In this document: one piece after another, positions 8,401 through 15,309 of the stretch
Layout: the number at the start of each line of letters is the position of its first letter
How positions within the stretch are numbered: the first letter of the stretch is position 1
Assembly (NCBI GenBank): GCA_902797065.1
Contig: CADBRK010000265.1
Span: 1-15,411, forward strand
Direction: 5' to 3'
From: an uncultured Ruminococcus sp.
GTDB lineage: Bacteria > Bacillota > Clostridia > Oscillospirales > Acutalibacteraceae
DNA: 15,411 nucleotides
Position numbers and translations under genes: made by a program
The notes under the pieces: generated by a model
What the model was told of the DNA's origin: nothing
Databases searched by the model: none
The model's input: the letters and a program-made list of their open reading frames with translations, nothing else

Positions 8401-8667
8401 CAGTTCCTCAAGGATCACGGTATCAGAACAAGAGTAAGACAGAAGATCGGCGAAAACGACGATATATTCTCTTCCTTCCGCTCGGGTTACATCAGCTATG
8501 TAATCAATACAAAGGACATCTATCATGAGAACAGTCACGACGGTTACCGTATCAGACGTTGGGCAGTTGAAAACAACGTCGCTATATTTACCGCGCTTGA
8601 CACTGTAAGAGCGCTGCTTGACGTCCTCGAAGAAACAACACTTTGTATTTCTACTATAGATATGTAA
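5494..8667 (+). CDS. carB: Carbamoyl phosphate synthase large subunit
   Basis: This encodes a 1057-residue enzyme that uses bicarbonate, ammonia from CarA and two ATP to make carbamoyl phosphate. The internal duplication is plain: KVLVIGSGPIVIGQ near residue 9 and KIIVLGSGPIRIGQ near residue 551 begin the two homologous synthetase halves, each with an ATP-grasp fold (GGTGGGFV in the first, GGRAMQIV in the second) and a conserved EVNPR segment. The last about 130 residues (from about 926) are the MGS-like regulatory domain, with ATEGTA and DGYRIRRWAVEN, the region that binds nucleotide effectors in other enzymes. Length is full. The ribosome binding site GGAGGG lies in the last codons of carA. 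Confidence 0.97.
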   Translation: MPKRSDIKKVLVIGSGPIVIGQAAEFDYAGTQACLALREEGYQVILCNSNPATIMTDTVVADKVYMEPLTLEYMAKILRYERPDAIVPGIGGQTGLNLAMKLAKKGVLEECQVELLGTRVESIERAEDRELFKELCEEIGEPVLPSIITHSIEEGLKAAEEIGYPVVLRPAFTLGGTGGGFVNNENELVDIMKNALKLSPVHQVLVEKSVKGFKEIEYEVIRDANDTAITICNMENLDPVGIHTGDSIVVAPSQTLTNKEYHMLRDSALKIIRALKIEGGCNVQFALDPVSFDYYLIEVNPRVSRSSALASKASGYPIARVSAKIAVGMTLDEIQIANTPASFEPTLDYVVTKMPRFPFDKFSDASNVLGTQMKATGEVMSIGRTFEESLLKAVRSLEIGVYHLYKPKFNDMSNDDLLAYIRKGTDDRIYAIAELIWNGIDLREIFEITQIDMFFLEKIKNIVEFERVVADNNDDLDVLYRAKRMGFSDKYIAKLWNTTEDDIYALRKKNNMFPVYKMIDTCASEFESYIPYFYSTYEQENESIVSNRKKIIVLGSGPIRIGQGVEFDYSTVHAVATIKNNGYEAIIINNNPETVSTDYTTSDKLYFEPLTVEDVMNIIELEKPEGVIASLGGQTAINLAEPLMKRGVKIVGTDVEAIEKAENRDSFEKIMEELKIPQPKGQAVTNIEDGVKAAAEIGYPVLVRPSYVLGGRAMQIVANENMLRHYLKTAVEVDEDKPVLVDKYIVGKECEVDAVCDGKDVFIPGLMEHVERTGIHSGDSISVYPSFTIPQDVKDVIIDYTVKLGLGIGIVGLYNIQFIVDRNNDVYVIEVNPRSSRTVPFLSKATGYSLADIATLAILGKSLKEQGIDVVYPKEKERWYVKAPAFSFSKLSGLDAYLSPEMKSTGEAIGYDNTLTRALYKALQSSGTKMVNYGTVFATIADVDKEEALPLIRRFYNLGFNIEATEGTAQFLKDHGIRTRVRQKIGENDDIFSSFRSGYISYVINTKDIYHENSHDGYRIRRWAVENNVAIFTALDTVRALLDVLEETTLCISTIDM

Positions 8668-8674
8668 AAAAACT

Positions 8675-8719
8675 ATTATCCAATCAAAGACTATATATGT
8701 TTGCCTTTGATTGGATAAT
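8675..8719. repeat. Perfect 15-bp inverted repeat between carB and amidase
   Basis: The left arm ATTATCCAATCAAAG (8675-8689) is the exact reverse complement of the right arm at 8705-8719, with a 15-base loop. On the plus strand it is followed by GTTAAATACG, which is not a T-tract. On the minus strand it is followed by a run of seven T (complement of 8666-8672). It starts 8 bases after the carB stop. As plus-strand RNA it could form a strong AU-rich hairpin that shapes mRNA processing or partial termination between carB and the downstream genes. As a minus-strand terminator it would stop antisense transcription. Confidence 0.8.
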
Positions 8720-8809
8720 GTTAAATACGAAATAATACAACGATTATTTCACTATTTCTTGCTATGCTCAGACTATGAACTGTATTTCGCACATGAAAGG
8801 ATATATTAT

Positions 8810-10324
8810 ATGAAAAAGACTCTTGCAGTACTGCTGTCATTGATCGCCGCAATATCGTCTATGATCTTACCTGTTAAAGCCGATATAATCAAGGGCGATG
8901 TAAACGGAGACGGAAAAATCACGTCTCTGGATTCAATGATAGTACAAAGGGCTGCTGTCGGACTTATTACGCTCAATGAGAATCAGAAAACGGCAGCAGA
9001 CTGCAATAACGACACCAGAGTAACAAATATAGATTCGCTGTATATTCTGAGATATGCTGTCGGTATACGTGTTCCCGCCTTTGACAAGCCTGTTATTGAC
9101 GAAACCGATGTCGATACAGATACCGAAGAAAAACCTTCGGAAGATGATACGGATACGGATAAACCGAAAACCGAAGGAACCGACACCGATACAAAAGTAC
9201 AAATTGAAACTGCCGACGAGCCGGAAGTCATCAAAGATACAAACGACAAGCCTGACGAAGTCAAAGACACCGCCGATACACCCGAAGAAGTTACCGAAAC
9301 AAACGATAAGCCCGACGAAAAAAACGAAACTCCGGACGAACCTGATTCGATCAAACCCGATTCAACCGAATCAGATACAGAAGAACCTTCACCCGACGAG
9401 TCAGATACGGACGAACCCTATGAAGAAAAACCTATGCTGTATCTGCCCGAAAAAATCACCATTAACTGCGGTGACAGAACTACGCTCAATCCGCAGGTGA
9501 TCAACGGAAGCGACGAAGGACTTACATACTATTATGAATATGACGGCGCAATATCATATGACGGTACGGGTGAAACGGTTCTCGAAGTCTCTTATGCCAG
9601 CGGACTGTTAAAAGGGTACCACCCGGGTACGGATCACGTTGTTGTTACGGCTTCAAACGGCCTTACTGCTGAATGTGACGTCACTGTTGTGAATAATAAA
9701 ACCGAGAAAACTATACAGGTCGGCGATCATACATTAAAGCTTACAAAAGAGATCATGATCTACAACGACTGCTACAGCGAATCGTATGATTTTTATGATC
9801 TGTACGGTCTTGTTGTTCATTCAACCGCAGAACCCGGTATAACGGCAGATCAGTGGTATTCAATGTGGAATAACGGTAAAGTTGACGCTTGCGTGCATGC
9901 TTTTCTTGACGATAAGGGCGTATATCAGTATCTTCCGTTTGAACAAAGAGGCTGGCATGCCGGTTACCCTGTCAACAACACAAGATTATCTTTCGAGATA
10001 TGCGAACCTGCCGGTTTTTACTATGACGAGAACTGGGAAATAACAGATTATGACGTCGAAAAGCAGCAGGCGTATTTTGATAAAGTGTGGGAGAATGCAA
10101 CTGTGTTCGCTGCATATCTCATATATAAATATGATATTGATGAAGACAACATAATCAGTCATTATGAGGCAAATCTGTTGGGTATAGGAACAAAGCACAA
10201 CGATCCCGATCACTGGTTTATACTTCACGATAAAACAATGGACGATTTCCGAGAGGATGTATGGAAGCTTCTTGATGAGGATATATACGAAACAGACGAA
10301 ATCATTATATGTTCACTTGAATAA
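8810..10324 (+). CDS. Secreted dockerin-bearing N-acetylmuramoyl-L-alanine amidase
   Basis: This encodes a 504-residue modular exported protein. Residues 1-24 are a signal peptide (MKKT, hydrophobic core, VKA cleavage). Residues 28-88 are a type I dockerin with two F-hand repeats, DVNGDGKITSLD (30-41) and DCNNDTRVTNID (64-75). Residues 92-208 are a highly acidic Asp/Glu/Thr/Pro linker. Residues about 209-295 look like a bacterial Ig-like domain. The rest is an Amidase_2-type domain with VVHST (His337), SHYEA (His451) and TKHNDPDHWF (His463, Asp465/467, His468), followed by the KTMDDFREDVWKLL tail common in clostridial amidases. It should cut the MurNAc-L-Ala bond of peptidoglycan while bound to a cohesin. 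Exact zinc ligands are inferred. GAAAGG lies 9 bases before the ATG. Its place inside the pyr operon is unexpected. Confidence 0.88.
   Translation: MKKTLAVLLSLIAAISSMILPVKADIIKGDVNGDGKITSLDSMIVQRAAVGLITLNENQKTAADCNNDTRVTNIDSLYILRYAVGIRVPAFDKPVIDETDVDTDTEEKPSEDDTDTDKPKTEGTDTDTKVQIETADEPEVIKDTNDKPDEVKDTADTPEEVTETNDKPDEKNETPDEPDSIKPDSTESDTEEPSPDESDTDEPYEEKPMLYLPEKITINCGDRTTLNPQVINGSDEGLTYYYEYDGAISYDGTGETVLEVSYASGLLKGYHPGTDHVVVTASNGLTAECDVTVVNNKTEKTIQVGDHTLKLTKEIMIYNDCYSESYDFYDLYGLVVHSTAEPGITADQWYSMWNNGKVDACVHAFLDDKGVYQYLPFEQRGWHAGYPVNNTRLSFEICEPAGFYYDENWEITDYDVEKQQAYFDKVWENATVFAAYLIYKYDIDEDNIISHYEANLLGIGTKHNDPDHWFILHDKTMDDFREDVWKLLDEDIYETDEIIICSLE
8891..9073 (+). other. Type I dockerin module in the amidase
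   Basis: This is protein residues 28-88. Both F-hands keep the calcium ligands at positions 1, 3, 5, 9 and 12 (D-N-D-T-D in each). The second hand has Thr instead of Gly at position 6. The usual recognition positions 10-11 differ between the copies (Ser-Leu against Asn-Ile), so the two faces are probably not equivalent. Dockerins bind cohesins on scaffoldins or cell-surface anchors. Here the module is next to the signal peptide, not at the C-terminus where most dockerins sit. Confidence 0.85.
9241..9360 (+). repeat. Imperfect 60-base repeat in the acidic linker
   Basis: AAACGACAAGCCTGACGAA at 9241 recurs as AAACGATAAGCCCGACGAA at 9301, a period of 60 bases (20 residues). Both encode TNDKPDE units of the linker. 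The second halves have drifted. Shorter repeats of Asp-Thr-Asp-Thr and of Pro-Asp-Glu fill the surrounding linker (about 9086-9433). The differences fall mostly at third codon positions, so the unit looks kept at protein level. Confidence 0.6.
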
Positions 10325-10343
10325 TAAAAAAACGGAGGTAATT

Positions 10344-11078
10344 ATGAAACAAGGTATTTTTTCTGTGCTGTCAAACATAAAAATAGCCAAAGACGTATAC
10401 AAAATGATACTCGGCGGCGACACAAGCGCAATCACCGCCCCCGGTCAGTTTATCAATATTAAGCTTGACGGATTCTATCTGCGCAGACCCATTTCAATAT
10501 GTGATTATGACGAAAACACGATCACGATTATTTACAAGGCAGTCGGTCAGGGTACAGAAATGATGAGCAGATTTGAAGCGTATCATAACCTCGACGTGCT
10601 CAGCGGACTCGGCAACGGATACGACGTCTCAAAGGCAGGTAAAAGACCTCTACTTATCGGCGGCGGAGTCGGCGTACCCCCTCTCTATAATCTATGCAAA
10701 AAGCTCATTGAACAAGGCGCAAAGCCTGCCGTTATTCTGGGCTTTAACAGCAAGGACGATGTTTTCTTTGAAAAATCCTTCGGAAAACTCGGCGCAGATG
10801 TGTATATCACAACAGCAGACGGCACTTACGGAACCAAAGGCTTTGTTACAGACGCTTTTCCTCTTGTCGGTGAGTACACCTATTTTTACACCTGCGGTCC
10901 TATGCCTATGTTCAAGGCTGTGTATAATGCAACTGTCACAAGCGGACAGTTCAGCTTTGAGGAAAGAATGGGCTGCGGTTTCGGTGCATGTATGGGCTGC
11001 TCGTGTGAGACAAAATACGGCACAAAACGCATTTGCAAAGACGGTCCCGTACTTGAAAAGGAGGAGATCATATGGTAA
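10344..11078 (+). CDS. pyrK: Dihydroorotate dehydrogenase electron transfer subunit
   Basis: This encodes a 244-residue FAD and [2Fe-2S] protein that passes electrons from class 1B dihydroorotate dehydrogenase (PyrD) to NAD+. The FAD-binding domain has RRPIS (47-51), the NAD-binding part has IGGGVGVPPL (105-114), and the C-terminal iron-sulfur motif gives Cys211, Cys216, Cys219 and Cys231 (CGFGAC, MGC, then IC). Length and order are normal for the ferredoxin-reductase-like family. The ATG at 10344 follows GGAGG with 5 bases spacing. A longer in-frame reading would run into the amidase gene and was rejected. It starts 19 bases after the amidase stop and overlaps pyrD by 7 bases, fitting the PyrK-PyrD complex. 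Confidence 0.95.
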   Translation: MKQGIFSVLSNIKIAKDVYKMILGGDTSAITAPGQFINIKLDGFYLRRPISICDYDENTITIIYKAVGQGTEMMSRFEAYHNLDVLSGLGNGYDVSKAGKRPLLIGGGVGVPPLYNLCKKLIEQGAKPAVILGFNSKDDVFFEKSFGKLGADVYITTADGTYGTKGFVTDAFPLVGEYTYFYTCGPMPMFKAVYNATVTSGQFSFEERMGCGFGACMGCSCETKYGTKRICKDGPVLEKEEIIW

Positions 11079-11983
11079 ACACTAAGGTTACACTCAGCGG
11101 ACTCACGCTTGATAATCCCGTGATCCCCGCAAGCGGAACATTCGGATTCGGATATGAGTTTGCCGACATATACGACATTAACATTCTCGGGTCTATCTCC
11201 TGCAAGGGTACAACAAGAGAAGGACGTTTCGGTAATCCTACTCCCCGAATCGCAGAATGCACGGAAGGTCTTATCAATTCGGTAGGACTGCAGAACCCCG
11301 GTGTTGACAAAGTAATATCCGAGGAACTGCCAAAGCTTGCGAAGGTCTATTCAAAGCCGATAATTGCAAATATAAGCGGTTTCTCGGTAGACGATTACGC
11401 ATACTCCTGCGCTAAAATTGATAAAGAAGATCAGGTAGGCATTATAGAAGTAAACATAAGCTGCCCGAACGTTCACAACGGCGGAATGAGTTTCGGAACA
11501 TCGCCGGAATCTGCCTATGAGGTTACAAAGGCAGTAAAGGCTGTTACGACAAAACCGGTTTATATCAAGCTCAGCCCCAATGTTACGGATATTGTATCTA
11601 TTGCCAAAGCGTGCGAAGAAGGCGGCGCAGACGGTATAAGCCTAATCAACACTCTGCTCGGAATGAGGATCGACCTCAGAACGAGAAAGCCTGTTATCGC
11701 CAACAAAATGGGCGGCTTTTCGGGTCCTGCCATATTCCCCGTTGCATTGAGAATGGTCTATCAGGTATACGAGGCAGTTTCTGTTCCGATAATCGGCATG
11801 GGCGGCGTTACTACCGCACGAGACGTTATAGAGATGATGCTTGCAGGCGCGTCCGCAGTACAGGTAGGCGCTGCGAATCTTATCGAACCCTGCGCATGCA
11901 AAAATATAATCGAAGAACTGCCGCTTGTAATGAAGCAGTATAATATAGAAAATCTATCGGATATAATAGGAGGTTCACACTAA
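11072..11983 (+). CDS. pyrD: Dihydroorotate dehydrogenase catalytic subunit, class 1B
   Basis: This encodes a 303-residue FMN enzyme that oxidises dihydroorotate to orotate in the cytoplasm, step 4 of UMP synthesis. It has the class 1 signature NISCPN with the active-site base Cys131, Lys45 in SCKGTT, and the FMN phosphate-binding region near GMGGVTTARD and AGASAVQVGAA. A Cys in the base position, the normal length and the pyrK partner immediately upstream place it in class 1B, which is NAD-linked. GGAGGAG precedes the ATG, and its stop overlaps the pyrF start by one base (TAATG). Confidence 0.96.
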   Translation: MVNTKVTLSGLTLDNPVIPASGTFGFGYEFADIYDINILGSISCKGTTREGRFGNPTPRIAECTEGLINSVGLQNPGVDKVISEELPKLAKVYSKPIIANISGFSVDDYAYSCAKIDKEDQVGIIEVNISCPNVHNGGMSFGTSPESAYEVTKAVKAVTTKPVYIKLSPNVTDIVSIAKACEEGGADGISLINTLLGMRIDLRTRKPVIANKMGGFSGPAIFPVALRMVYQVYEAVSVPIIGMGGVTTARDVIEMMLAGASAVQVGAANLIEPCACKNIIEELPLVMKQYNIENLSDIIGGSH

Positions 11984-12681
11984 TGGGACGCGATGTAATT
12001 ATTGCCTGCGATTTCAGCAGCAAAGAAGAAGTTATAAGCTTTCTTTCAAAATTCAAGGAGGAGAAGCCTTTTGTAAAAATAGGCATGGAGCTTTTCTATG
12101 CGGCAGGTCCTGAGATCGTTAAGGAGATCAAAGCTATGGGACACAAGATCTTCCTTGATCTCAAGCTGCATGACATTCCTAACACCGTTATGAAGGCTAT
12201 GAACGTTCTGTCAAGACTCGATGTAGATATGTGCAACCTTCACGCCGCGGGTACAATCGCTATGATGGAAGCAGCGATAAAAGGGCTTACAAGAGAAGAC
12301 GGTACAAGACCTATACTTATCGCCGTAACTCAGCTTACATCTACAAGTGAAGAACGCATGAACGAAGAACTGCTAATAAACAAGCCTATCGACGAAGTTG
12401 TTATGCACTATGCGATGAACGCCAAGAAAGCAGGGCTTGACGGAGTTGTCTGCTCACCGCTTGAAGCGGCTAAGGTACATGATACCTGCGGCAGCGATTT
12501 TGTTACCGTTACTCCCGGAGTGCGCTTTGCAGACGGCGACATCGGCGATCAGGTGCGTGTAACAACACCTGTAAAGGCTCGTGAGATCGGTTCCGATTAC
12601 ATAGTCGTAGGCCGCCCGATCACTCAGGCTGACGATCCCGTTGCTGCGTACAGACGCTGTGTGAGCGAATTTGTAGGTTGA
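11983..12681 (+). CDS. pyrF: Orotidine 5'-phosphate decarboxylase
   Basis: This encodes a 232-residue enzyme that decarboxylates OMP to UMP, the last step of the pathway. The catalytic signature DLKLHDIPNTV gives Asp59, Lys61 and Asp64. Asp10 and Lys32 near the N-terminus are also the conserved ones, and VTPGVRF and VVGRPIT are the usual phosphate-binding loops near the C-terminus. Length is that of the Bacillus-type group 1 enzyme. AGGAGG lies upstream in the end of pyrD, with the start overlapping the pyrD stop by one base, which suggests reinitiation or coupling. Confidence 0.96.
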   Translation: MGRDVIIACDFSSKEEVISFLSKFKEEKPFVKIGMELFYAAGPEIVKEIKAMGHKIFLDLKLHDIPNTVMKAMNVLSRLDVDMCNLHAAGTIAMMEAAIKGLTREDGTRPILIAVTQLTSTSEERMNEELLINKPIDEVVMHYAMNAKKAGLDGVVCSPLEAAKVHDTCGSDFVTVTPGVRFADGDIGDQVRVTTPVKAREIGSDYIVVGRPITQADDPVAAYRRCVSEFVG

Positions 12682-12686
12682 TCTGT

Positions 12687-13340
12687 ATGTTTAAATACAT
12701 TCTGTTCGACCTTGACGGGACTGTTGCTGATTCCGCTGAAGGTGTAATCAATTCGGTTTATTATGCATTAACGCATATGGGTATTAATGTACCCGACAAA
12801 AGAGAACTGAAAAAATTTATCGGCCCTCCCCTGTCTGCTTCGTTCAAAGAATTCTATGGTTTTGATGATAAGCAGACAGAACAGGCGATCACGCTGTACC
12901 GTGAGTACTATGCGCCAAAAGGGATCAACGAAGCAGCGATTTACAGCGGTATAAAACAGCTGCTGTGCAAACTAAAAGATCATAATAAAAAGGTTATCCT
13001 CGCAACGTCTAAACCCGAGATATACGCTGTGAAGATAATCGAAAATTTCGGTGTTTCCGATTATTTTGATATGATCGCAGGAAGCACGCTCGGTAAAGAA
13101 AGAAATTCAAAAGCAGACGTTATCAGATTTGCTCTTGATTCATCGGGAGTCACCGATCTGTCGGAAGTTATCATGATCGGCGACAGAAAACACGATATAC
13201 TCGGAGCAAAAGAAACCGGTATAAAAGCCGCATATATACTCTACGGATACGGCAGCCGCCAAGAAGCGGAAGAATACGGCGCAGACTATATTATCGACAC
13301 CGTAGAGGATCTGGAAAAGTTTTTATTAAAGGAGAGTTAA
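12687..13340 (+). CDS. HAD-family phosphatase (Gph/5'-nucleotidase-like)
   Basis: This encodes a 217-residue haloacid dehalogenase-superfamily hydrolase. Motif I is FDLDGTVAD (nucleophile Asp8, acid/base Asp10), motif II is ATSKP (Ser108), a Lys at 142 fits motif III, and motif IV is IGDRKHD (Asp166, Asp170). An alpha-helical cap lies between motifs I and II, as in phosphoglycolate phosphatase or PpaX relatives. It sits between pyrF and pyrE, 5 bases after pyrF and 2 before pyrE, so it is co-transcribed. A pyrimidine nucleotide 5'-phosphatase or metabolite-repair role is a guess from context; substrate cannot be read from sequence. I chose the ATG at 12687 over an upstream TTG at 12678; the ribosome binding site (TAGGT) is weak. 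Confidence 0.85.
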   Translation: MFKYILFDLDGTVADSAEGVINSVYYALTHMGINVPDKRELKKFIGPPLSASFKEFYGFDDKQTEQAITLYREYYAPKGINEAAIYSGIKQLLCKLKDHNKKVILATSKPEIYAVKIIENFGVSDYFDMIAGSTLGKERNSKADVIRFALDSSGVTDLSEVIMIGDRKHDILGAKETGIKAAYILYGYGSRQEAEEYGADYIIDTVEDLEKFLLKES

Positions 13341-13342
13341 TT

Positions 13343-13978
13343 ATGGAAAGAATTATTGCTAAGGATCTGTTATCTATCAATGCTGTTTTTTTAAGACCTC
13401 AGGAACCGTTCACTTGGGCAAGCGGTATCAAAAGCCCTATATATTGTGACAACAGGCTTACACTCTCTGCGCCGAGAGTGAGAGACGATGTAGAAAACGC
13501 TCTTGCAAGAGTAGTTGAAGAGAACTACCCCGAGTGCGAGATGCTCATGGGTACAAGCACTGCTGGCATCGCTCACGCCGCTATGACTGCTACTATTCTC
13601 AACCTTCCTATGGGATATGTACGTTCGGGCGCAAAGGATCACGGCAGAGGAAATCAGATCGAGGGCAAGCTCGAAAAGGGACAAAAAGTAGTTGTAATCG
13701 AGGATCTTATCTCGACAGGCGGCAGTGTGATCGAGGTAGTTAACGCACTGCGTGATGCGGGCGCAGAGGTACTCGGTATTGCAAGTATTTTTACTTACGG
13801 TATGCAGAAGGGTATCGACAGACTTGCCGCTGCAAATGTAAAGAATATCAGCCTGACAAACCTTGACGTAATCGCAGAAGTTGCGGCGGAACAGGGATAT
13901 ATCAAACCCGAGGACAAAGAAAAGCTTATCAAATTCCGCAACAACCCGTCTGATGAAAGCTGGATAGGTGAAGCATAA
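13343..13978 (+). CDS. pyrE: Orotate phosphoribosyltransferase
   Basis: This encodes a 211-residue enzyme that transfers ribose 5-phosphate from PRPP to orotate to give OMP, step 5 of the pathway. The PRPP-binding motif VVVIEDLISTGGS is at residues 116-128, and the flexible catalytic loop with KDHGRGNQIEG is at about 98-108. FTWASGIKSPIYCDNR at 23-38 is the usual N-terminal orotate-site region. Length is normal. AAGGAG lies upstream with about 7 bases spacing. The gene starts 2 bases after the HAD gene and its stop overlaps the pyrB start by one base. Confidence 0.96.
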   Translation: MERIIAKDLLSINAVFLRPQEPFTWASGIKSPIYCDNRLTLSAPRVRDDVENALARVVEENYPECEMLMGTSTAGIAHAAMTATILNLPMGYVRSGAKDHGRGNQIEGKLEKGQKVVVIEDLISTGGSVIEVVNALRDAGAEVLGIASIFTYGMQKGIDRLAAANVKNISLTNLDVIAEVAAEQGYIKPEDKEKLIKFRNNPSDESWIGEA

Positions 13979-14892
13979 TGAGAAGTATTATTGACATTCT
14001 CGATCTTTCAACACAGGAGATAGACGAACTCATTGCAACTGCGTGCGATATTATTGATAATCCCGACAAGTACGCCGAGAAATGCAAGAGAAAAAAGCTC
14101 GCAACGCTTTTCTTTGAACCGTCTACCAGAACACGTCTGAGCTTTGAGGCGGCTATGTATGAGCTTGGAGGAAATGTTATCGGGTTCTCCGCTGCGAACA
14201 ATTCATCTGCGGCAAAGGGCGAGAGCGTATCCGACACGGTAAAAACTGTATCATGCTATGCCGACATTATTGCAATGCGTCACCCCAAAGAGGGCGCGCC
14301 GATGGTAGCGTCTATGGCTGCAAGCGTACCGATAATCAATGCAGGCGACGGCGGACATAACCACCCGACTCAGACTCTTGCAGATCTTCTGACAATATAC
14401 CGTGAGAAAGGCGGGTTTGACAACCTCACCATCGGATTATGCGGCGACCTGAAATTCGGCAGAACGGTACATTCCCTTATCAACGCTATGTCAAGATACA
14501 AGGGCATAAAGTTTATTCTTATCTCTCCCGAGGAACTTAAGCTGCCCGATTATGTAACAAACAATGTACTCAGGAAAAACAATATTTCCTACACCGAAAC
14601 GACCGATCTGCTTGGCTCTATGCCCGAGCTTGATATACTCTATATGACGCGTGTACAGAGGGAAAGATTTTTCAACGAGCAGGATTATATCAGACTAAAA
14701 GACAGCTATATTCTTACTCCCGATAAGCTGGAGACAGCAAAAGAAGACCTTGCAGTGATGCACCCGCTGCCGAGAGTCAACGAAATATCGGTAGCTGTTG
14801 ACAACGACAAGCGCGCTTGTTATTTCAAGCAGGTATTAAACGGCAAGTATATGCGTATGGCGCTGATAATGAAGCTTTTGGGGGTGGAATAA
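13978..14892 (+). CDS. pyrB: Aspartate carbamoyltransferase catalytic subunit
   Basis: This encodes a 304-residue enzyme that joins carbamoyl phosphate and aspartate to make N-carbamoyl-L-aspartate, the first committed step. The carbamoyl-phosphate signature FFEPSTRTR is at residues 45-53, GDGGHNHPTQTL is near residue 122 and MHPLPRVNEI near residue 261. Its C-terminal helix continues normally. Length matches E. coli PyrB (about 310). AGGTGA lies just upstream and the start overlaps the pyrE stop. Its stop is directly followed by pyrI, so the catalytic and regulatory chains are translated in tandem and probably form the 2C3:3R2 holoenzyme. Confidence 0.97.
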   Translation: MRSIIDILDLSTQEIDELIATACDIIDNPDKYAEKCKRKKLATLFFEPSTRTRLSFEAAMYELGGNVIGFSAANNSSAAKGESVSDTVKTVSCYADIIAMRHPKEGAPMVASMAASVPIINAGDGGHNHPTQTLADLLTIYREKGGFDNLTIGLCGDLKFGRTVHSLINAMSRYKGIKFILISPEELKLPDYVTNNVLRKNNISYTETTDLLGSMPELDILYMTRVQRERFFNEQDYIRLKDSYILTPDKLETAKEDLAVMHPLPRVNEISVAVDNDKRACYFKQVLNGKYMRMALIMKLLGVE

Positions 14893-15309
14893 ATGGTTAT
14901 AGATTCAATCAATAACGGTATTGTTATAGATCACATCTCATCGGGCAAAAGCATGCTTCTATATCAGAAGATGGGGCTTGATAAACTCAACTGCACGGTA
15001 GCTATCATAAAGAATGCGCCCAGCTCCAAAAACGGTCAAAAGGACATTATCAAGATAGATACTCTTATCGACATAGACGTTGACATGCTTGGTTATCTTG
15101 ATCCGGGTGTATCGGTCAATATTATCAAGGACGGTAAGATCGTAAGCAAGTTTAACCCCGAGCTTCCCGAAAGGCTTGTTGATGTTATAAAGTGCAAGAA
15201 CCCGAGATGTATTTCTCAGGAGGAGCAGGAGTTAAAGCATATATTTAAGCTGACCGACAGAGAAAAGAGAATATACAGATGTATTTACTGTGAGAGTAAG
15301 GCGAAATAA
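14893..15309 (+). CDS. pyrI: Aspartate carbamoyltransferase regulatory subunit
   Basis: This encodes a 138-residue regulatory chain of aspartate carbamoyltransferase. In E. coli it binds CTP/UTP/ATP and links catalytic trimers through a zinc domain. The N-terminal allosteric domain keeps the GIVIDHI pattern (Asp13, His14) and a DIIKID stretch equivalent to the nucleotide-binding Lys region. The C-terminal zinc domain has four Cys, at 101 and 106 (CKNPRC) and at 130 and 133 (CIYC). The ATG immediately follows the pyrB stop, with GGGGTGG as ribosome binding site. It is the last recognised gene. CTP/UTP inhibition is therefore the likely feedback control of the pathway. Confidence 0.95.
   Translation: MVIDSINNGIVIDHISSGKSMLLYQKMGLDKLNCTVAIIKNAPSSKNGQKDIIKIDTLIDIDVDMLGYLDPGVSVNIIKDGKIVSKFNPELPERLVDVIKCKNPRCISQEEQELKHIFKLTDREKRIYRCIYCESKAK

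Noticed and set aside
8675..8719. Rho-independent terminator ending a pyrC-carA-carB transcript
   Set aside because: The stem is perfect but AT-rich, and no T-tract follows on the plus strand, so I list it only as an inverted repeat.
9241..9360. CRISPR-like repeat array
   Set aside because: There are only two imperfect copies in a coding frame with no spacers, and the differences lie mostly at third codon positions.
9054..9500. Plus-strand frame of 148 codons overlapping the amidase linker
   Set aside because: It is a shifted reading of the repetitive acidic linker giving a Lys/Pro-rich product; the main frame has a signal peptide, dockerin and catalytic domain.
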